DNA of 64,000 bases from Rhynchopus sp. YZ270_cl-10 (taxonomy: Eukaryota > Euglenozoa > Diplonemea > Diplonemida > Diplonemidae), in assembly GCA_964035575.1 (NCBI GenBank), contig OZ037855.1:1240001-1304000 (forward strand), written 5' to 3'. Below the pieces are notes generated by a model. It searched no databases and was not told the DNA's origin. It saw only the letters and a program-made list of their open reading frames with translations. The translations under genes and the position numbers were made by a program. Positions 30,643-40,666 of this stretch are shown piece after piece; positions within the stretch are counted from its first letter, which is position 1, and each line of letters begins with the position of its first letter.

Positions 30643-31345
30643 TGTACGAACCTTTTCCCCCACAACCTTCCTTCACCCCCTCCCATGTGGCGATCTTCCC
30701 CCCAGCATCCAAAGTGCACTCAGATGTGCAAAAGTTTTCGATTGTTGCTCCTTTTGAAAGATTGGCTCGAAATGTTTCTCAAAAAAAAAAAAAAGTGTTT
30801 TTACGAAAATGAGTAGGACCTGCATCAGAGCATGTTGTCCACAGATCGTAGGATAAGCTTTTGCCCCCGCTCTCCCCCTTTTTTTGTGCACGAGATGCAC
30901 ATTTTCCCAGGTTTTTTCCCCTCCATTTTTTTTGATTTTCGCACATAGAAAATGTGATATCAAAGCAAGTAACAACAAAAAACTGTGATCCGGCGAAGCA
31001 AGTTAAGCGTCATCAGTGTGTCATCTGCCACACAGGTGATATCGTCGTGTTCATCAGTAGTTACGTACAAGCGTGTGGTATAGTGAAGGTAGTCTTCGGG
31101 TGTCTGCACTAATACAAGGTTTTCAAAAAAGCAACGATATCAGATCAGAGTTTCCAAGCAGGTGCACATCTACCTATTTGGATGTGTGCACTGTCTGCTA
31201 AGCTTGAGTAGTTGCATTGTGTGTTTTTTTATACAAACGTTACCTTTTTAAAATATACAGAGATATCCAGTGTTCCTGGGTTTTCTTATTCAGTGCCTGC
31301 GTCCGCCGATGGCGTTTGCACTTTCCAGTTTTCTTTATTTCATCT

Positions 31346-31375
31346 AAGATGACCAAGCAGAAGCTTGGTATCATC
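31346..31375 (+). repeat. Dispersed hairpin with AGAA loop (copy in module c)
   Basis: AGATGA/TCATCT outer arms and CCAAGC/GCTTGG inner arms, all Watson-Crick, with loop AGAA. It differs from the module b copy by the single T-to-C that improves pairing. Confidence 0.6.
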
Positions 31376-32104
31376 TGTACGAACCTTTTTCCCCACAACC
31401 TTCCTTCGTATTCCAACTCCCTTCATTTTTTCTATTCTGGGGCGGGTTGGAGTAGAGCCACACTTCACCGACAGGTCGAGGTGTGTGTGTTTCACCACAA
31501 CCTCTCCCTTTTGTCTTTATTGTTTTTATTGTTTTATTGCTTGCGGGGGTAGGGGAACAACAAAAAAAAGGAAAAGTAGGAGTGCGGTTTCAATTCTGGC
31601 GTGCTCATTTTTTATCGATACAAACACTCGTAAAAATATTTTCTGATTGGCACTTAGACGGTTGTTGAAGTACATTACATTGCCCATTGAATTAGGGGAC
31701 TTGCCCCTTTCAACGTATGGACATCACCTGTTTCGCCCTTTTATTGTTCTTTCAAAAAAGAAACTTTTCAGATTTGCGCGAGCTGCATTCATTTAAAGTT
31801 CTCTCTTTTTTTTATTACCGTTCTTTTATATTTTCTATACCCCAGCATTCCAGCATTTCAGCACATGCCTCCACCCTCCTGCATGCTAGGCATTTTAAAA
31901 AGAAGCACACACCACCTCCCTCTAAGTACGTTACTATATATATCACGCTCTACGATCGAACCAAGAAGTGTCTTCTGCTACAGCGTATCTGTATCTGCAC
32001 CATCCCAGCAAATGGCAAGACAGATCATTTCCTCCTCCTCATCCTCATCCCCTTCGTGCAGACCTTTTCTTCATTTTTTGAAGGTTTTTTAGAACACATT
32101 CATA

Positions 32105-33238
32105 ATGGGCTGCTGTCAAAGCACAGCAGTCTTGGGAGATGAGGAGGAACGTGCGCCGCTTCGGCAGGCAGAGATCGACCGCATCAAGTCGCGCATGAAC
32201 GACAAGGTGAACGACACACCGGCGCCTGCAGTAGAGTCTGCGATGCCACCGCCGCCGGCACCTTTGACGCAGAAGAAGGACACGAACAACACTTCCACGT
32301 CTTCCGTTTCAAACCCCACGACACCAGACCGCTACGTGAAGAAGTCCAAGCTCGGCAAAGGAGCCTTTGGAGTCGTCTGGAAGGCTATGGACACCCGCGC
32401 CGACAAATACGTGGCGATCAAGATCATCCAAAAAGAGTCACTGTCTTTAGACGAAGGCAACCGTGAACGTCTTACCCGCGAAGTGTCGATCATGAAGAGC
32501 CTTACACACCCGAACCTCGTCACCCTGTATGGCTTCATCCCGAATGATGCGCAGAAGGAGGTGTGGATGATTGTGGAGTACATTGACGGGTCGGATCTGA
32601 TGCAAAAGGTGGAGAAGCAGGGCAAGCTGACAGAGCCTATGTCGCGTGACTACTTCCAACAGATGCTCGTCGGAATGAACTATGTGCACTCACAAAACGT
32701 AGTCCACAGAGACCTTAAGCCAGACAACATCCTTATTGAACGCTCGGGGATTGTCAAAATCACTGATTTTGGTCTTTCCAATGTTCAAAAAACGGACGCA
32801 GATGGTGGTATTCAAAAGGGCTTCTCGCTGAAGACCTGCTGTGGTACGCCCTACTACGTTGCGCCTGAGGTGATTCAGTTGACGGACACGCAGGGTTACA
32901 GTGGGTTTACGTGTGATATTTGGTCGCTTGGGATTATTTTGTTTGTGATGTTGACAGGAGAAACGCCGTTCAGTGGGGAAAACCTTTCGAAGCTGCTGGA
33001 GAACATCACGAAGGGGGTGTACTTCTTCCCGCAGAATGTGTCGCTCAGCTCGTCTGCGAAGCAGTGCATTCGTTCGATTTTGGTGGGAGCTGACAAGCGT
33101 GTCACCCTGAAGGAGCTTGCCAGCGACCCCTGGGTGTCTGTCGCGTTCGACAAAAGCCAGATGGAAAACGTCAAAAAGGTTGTCCAAAAGGACGACCCTG
33201 CTCTCTATGCCACCATCAAAACTATTAGAAATTGGTGA
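32105..33238 (+). CDS. Ser/Thr protein kinase with N-myristoylation/palmitoylation signal (CAMK-like)
   Basis: The product has 377 residues. The N-terminus MGCCQSTAV fits an N-myristoylation site (Gly2, Ser6) with two adjacent cysteines for palmitoylation, so the kinase is probably held at a membrane. After a Pro/Thr-rich linker the kinase domain runs from about 76 to 345: GKGAFGVVWKA, AIKII (Lys near 106), VHRDLKPDNILI (near 200), DFGLSN, an activation loop TCCGTPYYVAPEV, and DIWSLGIILFVMLTGETPF. The motifs point to the CAMK/SNF1-like group; no calmodulin site is evident. No intron is seen. The upstream 200 bases are pyrimidine-rich, with several AGs. Catalysis is certain; substrates and the lipid anchor are predictions. 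Confidence 0.9.
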   Translation: MGCCQSTAVLGDEEERAPLRQAEIDRIKSRMNDKVNDTPAPAVESAMPPPPAPLTQKKDTNNTSTSSVSNPTTPDRYVKKSKLGKGAFGVVWKAMDTRADKYVAIKIIQKESLSLDEGNRERLTREVSIMKSLTHPNLVTLYGFIPNDAQKEVWMIVEYIDGSDLMQKVEKQGKLTEPMSRDYFQQMLVGMNYVHSQNVVHRDLKPDNILIERSGIVKITDFGLSNVQKTDADGGIQKGFSLKTCCGTPYYVAPEVIQLTDTQGYSGFTCDIWSLGIILFVMLTGETPFSGENLSKLLENITKGVYFFPQNVSLSSSAKQCIRSILVGADKRVTLKELASDPWVSVAFDKSQMENVKKVVQKDDPALYATIKTIRNW

Positions 33239-34598
33239 TTTAATAACTTGACGCTTTTTTTTGGGGGGGAAATATTGGGAAATATGGGGGAGAATAAAAA
33301 AACAATACCTTGGGGTTTTTTCAACATATCTCGTGTGTACAACAATTTGCATTTCTTTTTTTTCTGCGGTTTTTTTCTGTTTTGTTTTGTTTTTGTTTTA
33401 GCAAAATTCTTTTCCCCCCCTGCTCAAGTGGTTCTCATGTTTTAATCGGCAGGGAGAACACGATAGCTATAATGAGAGAGAGAGAGAAAATGTGCCTTTT
33501 TTTTAAACAACGTTGTGATATGTTGTCATTTCCCCCCCTGGCCCCCTTGCGTGGGAGTGCTTCTCTTCATTGATTCGAACAATATTGGCACGTGTAAGAA
33601 AGGGCCGTGTAGGTGGTATTTTTATTTTGGGAATCTGGTCAAACGATTGGCGTTCTCAACATTAATACAGGGCGCACCCGAATGTACGGTGGAGAGAACA
33701 CACAGCGTTGCTTTACCCACCTCAATAGCCCTAGGAAATAGTACCGGTGGGCGAAATTTTTGGGTGAATTTCTTGAAGGCATGGTTACCCTGCAGAGGGT
33801 AGCTGTGACTCCCTCCAACTTCAAATCTATTTCTTTAAAAGTGTCGGCGTTCGCCAGTGTAGCTGCGCTTTGTTTTTTCCTTTTTTTGCACTTCAAAAAT
33901 TATCCCATTAAAAAATATTGTGTTCGTCCTTCCCCAGATAGCAATTACTTTTTTTTTGGCTAAAAGACTACACATAGTGAATCACCTTCTTGAACAAAAA
34001 TACATGTGGAGGGCTGTTGTATAGCCTTTTGGATACACTAAACCACCCAAAACAGCTTGCCCCAGCTTGACCCCACAGTTCAAAAACGAGACGATGATTC
34101 AATTGAACAAAAAAATATCCATTGACAGCAAATATTCAAAAATTAATTCCAAAAATGAAACAGAGATAGGTGATGGCAGCATGCAGACAATTTTATTTTT
34201 GCGTGATCTGCCCCCTTTTTTTTTCCAGATTATTTGAAGGAGCGGAAGTTCCATTTCTATCTATAGGGGCTGGATAATGAGGTGCCGATGGCGGCTCCCT
34301 CTTTATCGGATAAGATATTCTTTTTTAGAAAAAAATGGGAAAAAATGAGGGAAAGAAAACGGGGGAGAAATTCTTGCCCACGCGTGGGGAGCAATCCCCC
34401 CCCTTTTTTTGTGTGTGTTTTTTTTTGTGTCCCCCTTCCTCCATTCTCTTTCTCCCTCTCATTCCCAAACCAAAAACCCCAACCTTTCTCTCTTTTTTTT
34501 TATACTGTACTTCATTGGTATACACATCACACACCCCACACGACCGTCCCCCCGGTTCTTTCCTTGTGGCGCATCTGCCTGGGTCCTCTCCCCCTCAG
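33239..34598. other. Intergenic region between the kinase and LINE ORF1
   Basis: No gene is supportable. It has T-rich tracts, a GAGAGAGAGAGAGA microsatellite at about 33472-33486 and, in its second half, probably the 5' untranslated part of the LINE, whose left edge I cannot place. A pyrimidine tract ends in CCCTCAG directly before the ORF1 start at 34599. Confidence 0.5.
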
Positions 34599-34899
34599 AT
34601 GTCGCTCCTAGCGAAAGCCAGAGAGACCTACGACCGTGCGCAAGCACTGGTCCTAGCGTCGAACTCAGAGGAGACCAAGATCCTTGCACTACAGTGCATT
34701 GATCTCTGCCTGAGTGTCCTGGGTGCCCCCCAGCCTAATCCCCCACATGGTGCTGATAACAGCAACGGCAGCAGCAGGACCGCATTTGGCGGCGGCAGCA
34801 GCAACAGCAACATCAACAGCAGCAGCAACAACTACAACAACAACAACAACAACAATTCCAACAGAAACAGCAACAGAAACAGCAACAGCAACAACAACG

Positions 34900-34941
<42 letters not shown>

Positions 34942-36482
34942 ACAATGGCAACAGCAACAGCAACGGCAACAGCAACAGCAACGGCAGCAACAATAGAAAC
35001 CGCTCTGCATGGGTGCAGGTCCCCGGCAAGAACAGCGGCAGCAACAACAACAACAGCAACAGCAACGGCAACAACAACAACAGCAACAGCAACAGAAACA
35101 ACAGATACAGTCCGCTGAGTGGCACGCGCGGTGAACGTGGAGAGGAGGATGGCGTCAACGACGACGAAGGACGCGACGGCGAGGAGCCCTCGCAGGAATG
35201 GGCACACGTGGTGAGAGGCAGCAGGCAGAAACAGAGGCTGCAGAAGTTTTCGGAGTACCGGCGCATTGCTGAGGAGGAGCCGGATACAGTACGAACGACG
35301 TTTTCGCTTATGCGGAGCCAATTCGGGGGCGCCCCAATTTGCCGGGACGTGGACTTGGTGATGACGGCGATGGACTTGGCGTTCATTGCAGATAACGCAG
35401 ACGAGGCGAGACTCGCTTGGGAGGCCGTGCTGACACGCGAGGAGGACATCCGGAACGAGGCTGCCTTCCCGAGGATCGCCGTGTACGCGAAGAAGCGCTT
35501 CTGTTCGCGGTGTGTGGCAGTTACGCTGCGGTCGGAGAATAAGACTCTCAAGCAGCAACGCGATGAGACTTGGTACGCGTGCTACTCCCTACTATGGGTG
35601 ACGGAGATGACGGAGGCGATGCCGAAGACGGTACACGTGAATGCACGACCCTCCACCGCAGTACTCATCTGCACGTTATCGGAGAAGTTTGCGGATGCAA
35701 CGACATGGAGACAAGCGGAGCGCAACCCTGGCATTATGATGCCGAGACTGCTGACAGATCTGTGCAAGGTAGTGCAGCACGTGGTGAAGCCCAGCAACGT
35801 GTGGGACTACTTCCGCAGAGAGAACGAACATGGGAATGGGCATGAAATTAGCCTACGCGTACCGGTGAGTAAGGTGGAGCAGCTGCTGTCGCTGTCGGGG
35901 AAACAGGGGCTTTTTCTCAAGCCTCTGAAGTGGCACTGTGGCGGCGACCAGTACCCTGTGGCCTGGCTGGACCGGTCCGTGACGCTCGAGAGAGCACTAG
36001 ATTTGAACACACGGAACCCCAACTCCTGCATAGGGCTGGCTGTGGGAGTGAGTGGGGGTTTGGCCCTAAGGATGAAGCAAGGGGTTGACTTGGACACCGT
36101 TCGCAGAGAGCTGCACGGGTCTCTCGCGCCCATGTCGAACGATCCCTCTCTGGTGAGGTACACAGTGTCGGGTGCACGGCACTACGAGGAGGCGGCAGAC
36201 GTCATGTCCGTTCTGCAGAGCACGAGCTGGCCATGCACACAGCTGGCAACATACAAGCGCAAAGGACAGACGTGGCTGATCGTGGCCGCGAGCACCGCCC
36301 CGCACTTCACCAACATTGAGCGCCCAGGCCAGTCCATGGTCACAGTCAGGCCAGCATCGTCTGCGGACAGCCACCGCCCCCGCACTAACAGGTTCACTGG
36401 CAAATTGGTGTTCCCATCAGAGTCATCCGAGATGGAGACGGAAGTCGTTGAGCCAGAGGCGACAGTAGAGCCCGTGTTGTGA
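34599..36482 (+). CDS. LINE ORF1 protein, Asn/Ser-rich
   Basis: I start at the ATG at 34599 (MSLLAKARETYDRAQ), after CCCTCAG; the frame is also open upstream to 34335 but with low-complexity sequence. The product has about 627 residues. Residues about 50-165 are an Asn/Ser run built from AAC and AGC codons. A charged segment follows (VVRGSRQKQRLQKFSEYRR), then a folded-looking domain to the end with no motif I recognise: no CCHC knuckle and no clear RRM. By position it is the RNA-binding ORF1 protein of a LINE; the role is inference. The frame ends in UGA followed directly by CGG, with ORF2 continuing in the same frame. Confidence 0.7.
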
Positions 36483-39400
36483 CGGAGCGAGAAGCGTGAC
36501 CCCGAGTCGCTCGCAGCCCACAACTACGAGCAGCTTCCCCGCGAATGCATAGAAACACGCCCTGGTCCCCGCCACTTCCCAAACCGAGCCTCCACATCAT
36601 CATCATCATCATCATCATTTTCTCCTCGCCCCTTTTTCCCTCCGTCACTCTCAGACACATCTTCTTCCTCTGCTTCCTCTTCTTCCTCCTCCTCTTCAAC
36701 GGATAGATCCTCCTCCTCACGTACGTGCTGCTCTGATGCTGAGAACACGCTTACCCTAACGACGATCAACTGCACATCCCTGCAGAACTACGCGCACACA
36801 ATCCGCGACCTTCAGTGCGATATCGTCTGTCTACAAGAGACAAAGTTGACCGAGTCCAAGATATTTGAGATGCAAGACTTCTTCACCACAGTATGGTCCC
36901 CAGAGTGGGGCCCCCCCATGGATGGCGCACTCGTCCATGGCATCCGCAGTCCACACATTGGGGAACGTGGGGGAGTGGCCACCATGCTGAAGAGACCGGG
37001 CATCATGTTCCTGGACACCGAACTGACGTCTTCTCTGAAACCCACGCTGCGGAAACGTGTGGTGCACACACGTGTGGCGCTTGGTTCCGGCCGTCTGTTC
37101 CTGCATGTGGTGAATGTGTACGCCCCGTCAGGTGACACGCCAAGAGCTACAGTTGCTTCCCGCGAAGAACTCCTCCACACAGTGCTTGTGAAGTTTCGAG
37201 AAGCCCTGGGTAACGTTCCGTTGATTGTGTGCGGCGACCTCAACACCGATGTGGAAAGATCACCAACATTGCGGAAAGCACTCGCCAATGACTGGTGCGA
37301 CGTCGCGCTCCTGGGCAACACTGGGGATGACGGCAAGCCCCCTGTCACGTTCACTCGCAAAGACTCAGCAGGAACCCGTATCGACTACATCTTGCTGAAT
37401 AGCGTCGCCGCACATGCCATCCATAGCTGTTGGACACAGAGCATTAACTGCATTCCCAGCCACAAGTCCGTCAACGTACGGCTCTGCCTCTCAGTGTTTA
37501 CAGAGTCGACACTCCGTTACACTATTCCCAAACAGATGCCAGAGCTTGGAATTGTGGTGAATGCTGAGACAGTCGGCAGGAATCTTCTACGACAACACAA
37601 CTGTGCCGCTGCACTTGCGTCCGGTGATATTGACGATGCGTGGGAAGCGATCGCATTGGCTGGGGAAGGGTTTCTCCTGCTCGCGGCAAAGGCAGCTGGT
37701 GACACGCTCTCCAAAGGGTTCTGTGGCCGCTCCAAGGTTCCCCAGCCGGTGTTGAAGCCGATGTGTGCACCTACACGACCGGCGTCTGTTGGTGGGTCTT
37801 CCCCCCGACAGGACCAGCTTGCTAAATTCGAATACAAACTCACGGATCTCATTGCAAAGACAGAATCTTGTCCTGGTGGGGTGATGGAGAATCCTGTGCG
37901 CAATGCCTGGGGTAAAGTGTTCCGCACCGCAATTACGCTCAAACTGCTGAGGTCCGAAGAGACGACAATCCCACCCGCGCTCGAAAAGCAGCTACAGATC
38001 CTTAACTCTCTGCTGGACAAGTCCAAGATGCTTATAAACCTTGAGATACGCAACACCCGTCTACAACGCGAGAAGCAGTACACCACCAAGCTGAAGGTAG
38101 ATTTTAGCAGCGAACGACGAAAACTCACGGCGTGGTGCATGGGTAAACAGGGTGTTCCTATTTCCGCCCTGCGGGGCGAGGATGGCGTGGTTACGGCCAA
38201 CCACAGGGAGATGGACAAACTACTGCGTGATGAATGGAAATCAGTGTTCAACTTATACGACCACGACCATCCCGAGCCAACTCTCACCTCTTTCGAGCAA
38301 CGTTTCGGCAGCTTCGTCGCACATTCCCCGATGTCCCTAGACCCGCTAAGTGGTGCTGACTTGCGCAGAACGCTTGACAAGAAAGGTAAGCGCACGGACG
38401 CCTGCGGAACTGATGGCTGGCGCTCATTGGAGCTTCATGCGATGCCCCTGTGCATACTGGACGGTTTTGCCCGAGTGTTCAACGCGATAGAGACGAACGG
38501 TGTGTGGCCGCAAGCGCTGTTGACCGCCCTGGTGACGCTCCTTCCCAAAGGCGAAGACCAGTCCCCCTTGAAGCTACGTCCTGTGACAGTGACCAGTGCG
38601 GTATACCGGTTGTGGGCCTGCGCACGCCTGCAGGCAGTTCAACAATGGCAGGAACAATGGGTACACCCGTCGCAACATGGCTTCCGCCCAAAGCACAGCA
38701 CGAACGACGTCTTGTATGACGTCTTCACACAGATGGAGGACGCTCTGCTCGGTGGCGAACCGCTGCACGGTCTGGCGCTCGACTTTGCGAAGTGCTTCGA
38801 CCGCGTACCACAGGGCCTCACCTTGGATCTTGTGGAGAAGATGGGGCTTCACCCCAGGATCATGACACCTCTGCGAGCGATGTACGCCAAGCTGAGACGG
38901 CGGTTCAAGCTGCCCTCCGGCGTAGGAGAGGCGTACTCCGTGACGAATGGGATTCTGCAGGGGTGCCCCCTCTCTGTGGTGCTCATCAACGCCCTGATAT
39001 CAGTCCTGACACACTGCGTCACAGCGGAAATACCTGAGGCGTTTGTACGGTCGTTTGCTGACGACGCATACCTTTTGTCTCGCCATAGTGAAGCTTCGGT
39101 GGGGGCATGCCTGCTGCGAGTGGAGGACTTCTGCCGCATCACAGGCATGCGCCTCAACATGGCGAAGACCTTTGCCTTCTCATCATTGAAGAACCACAAA
39201 TGCAAGCTGAAGTCTGAGGACAACCATGTGTTCCAGACAACAGAGTCGCTCCGCTCACTCGGCGTGATGATGTACAGCTCCCTGCGACGCAAGGGGCGAT
39301 ACAACGCTACGGTATACCAGTCAGCCGTGAGGGCGCTCTCATGTTTGGGTGCGACACCGCTCTCCTTCTCCCAGAAGGTGTCTATTGCCACATCTGCCAT

Positions 39401-40480
39401 CCTCCCTTCAGTGTTATACGAGTCCGCCTTCAACATGCCCCCTCGGTCAGTGATGAATGGGATGATCTGCAGAGTAAACGCCCTACGTACGACGGCATAA
39501 ACGACGGCATTGACACCCGAGCCACCAATGCCCTGTGGCGCAATCTACAATACCACGACCCCCTCAAGGCTTTCCGGATGCGACGTGTTCTGTGTGGCGG
39601 AATCCTCTTCTGCCACCCAGCAGGGCTCAAACGCAGTGGCTTCCCCGAGGCGGACTTCAGCGATAAATGCCCCTTATGCCTCGTCCAGGTTACATGCCAC
39701 ACACGCCACCTACTGTGGCACTGCAGCATAGTGCACACACCAGCGTTCACTGCCCTACATGAGTCGGCCATCAGCCTCTATGGCAAAGGGCTTCCCACCT
39801 GCTTTGTGCTGCACGGCATTGTACCCTCCAATGTGAGCAAGGTAACGGTGAAGGCGGTACAGTCTCTTCTCCTCGATGCCGTCACCACGATCGACACAAC
39901 CCTCTCAAAAGCTGTGGATGTGGCCCCGGCTGTACATCCTTGGGATCTCACATTTGCTGCCTCCAAACGGGATACCCCCTTCCGCACATATCTGACCAAG
40001 CTGCAACCTAGTTTTTCCTCCACCTATAGGGAGGCGTTCACTTTGAAAGCTTTCCTGTGGTGGGTGATTACGCTCGAGTGGAGCAAAGAACCCCGCGACG
40101 TGTCGTGTGTCGAGCTCGCGGTCGACTTCGAATTGCGCACAAGGGTCTTCCTCGCCAAACAGACCTCTAATATCCGCGAGCGTGGGCGGGCCATGCAAAG
40201 GCTCATCGTCAAGACCAACATGCGGGCTTTAACAGCGAAACTCCGCCGCGCCCCATTCCCGGGTGTGAAAAAGGATCGTGTGCACTCCCTCCGTTCCGTC
40301 GGCGCCCCAGCGCTCATTGGATTCAGCAGACGCCCAGTGTTGTGTGCTAAAACACGTGCTTTTCTTGAATCTTTAAATCATGTTGTCCCCCCTTCCCGGT
40401 CAGGGTGGGGTAATGAATGTATACCTGCTTACAGCTTCCCTGTAAACCAATCCCAAGCGCAACACTCCGGGGTTCGATAA
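36483..40480 (+). CDS. LINE ORF2: EEP endonuclease, reverse transcriptase, zinc knuckle (one frame change)
   Basis: The frame is open immediately after the ORF1 UGA. A Ser-rich linker leads to the endonuclease: TINCTSLQ, QCDIVCLQETKL, VVNVYAPSGD, IVCGDLNTD, GTRIDYILLN and a PSHKSVNVRL close. The reverse transcriptase follows, with LLPKGED, LRPVTVTSAVYRL, QHGFRPKHSTND, ALDFAKCFDRVP, NGILQGCPLSVVL and RSFADDAYLL (the active-site aspartates). There is no ATG between the UGA and the start of the endonuclease; the first is near 36873, inside it. The reading shifts frame between about 39440 and 39500, after which CPLCLVQVTCHTRHLLWHC gives a CCHC-like knuckle. The stop at 40478-40480 lies inside the T-arm-like hairpin. 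The frame change could be damage or a sequencing error. Confidence 0.8.
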
Positions 40481-40530
40481 CCCACGGAGTGCCAGTGCCT
40501 GCGTCCCAGAGGCGTTTGCACTATCAACTT
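40463..40530 (+). repeat. T-arm-like hairpin plus CCAGAGGCG hairpin at the LINE 3' end
   Basis: CACTCCG and CGGAGTG pair around GGGTTCGATAACCC. The second hairpin follows: AGTGC/GCACT, CGTC/GGCG, loop CCAGA, then ATCAACTTCACTTT. The stop codon of LINE ORF2 lies inside the first hairpin. Copies without the LINE are at 6256-6345 and, in part, at 75-119, 257-300 and 15719-15754. Either this is the shared tail by which a SINE uses the LINE machinery, or the solo copies are 5'-truncated LINEs. Confidence 0.65.
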
Positions 40531-40666
40531 CACTTTATATCCCATCCACCCCTCTATTTCCCCCTCAAACTTCTCCACCAGCACATACACTTCCCCCTCA
40601 TCCCCTCTTCCTCCTCCTCCCCTCACCCCCCCCTTTCCCCCCCTTTGCGATTTAAATTAATTTTCA

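Larger units (their letters stand above)
29058..32104. other. Intergenic region of duplicated modules before the acylated kinase
   Basis: No gene is supportable in 3 kb. It holds module copy 2 (29450-29832), two copies of the triplicated module (30245-30660 and 30945-31400), several hairpins (30168-30200, 30613-30642, 30887-30910, 31346-31375), and the pre-gene module at 31612-31810 that also precedes GNAT copy 2. The 29100-29420 stretch has GC content nearer to that of genes, but I see no conserved frame. Confidence 0.6.
34599..40530 (+). mobile_element. LINE (non-LTR retrotransposon) with EEP endonuclease and reverse transcriptase
   Basis: ORF1 (34599-36482) and ORF2 (36483 to about 40480) lie in one frame separated by a single UGA. 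ORF2 has an apurinic-type EEP endonuclease, a reverse transcriptase and a C-terminal CCHC-like knuckle, and no RNase H that I can see. This fits an L1, ingi or Jockey-type LINE, but I cannot place the clade. The 3' end runs into the T-arm-like hairpin and CCAGAGGCG hairpin (40463-40522), also dispersed without the LINE. Apart from one frame change near 39440-39500 it looks whole, so insertion was probably recent. The 5' boundary and target duplication were not found. Confidence 0.85.

Noticed and set aside
34689-35558. A 289-codon minus-strand frame rich in Val and Ala opposite LINE ORF1
   Set aside because: It is the antisense reading of the AAC/AGC repeats of ORF1, a shadow frame.
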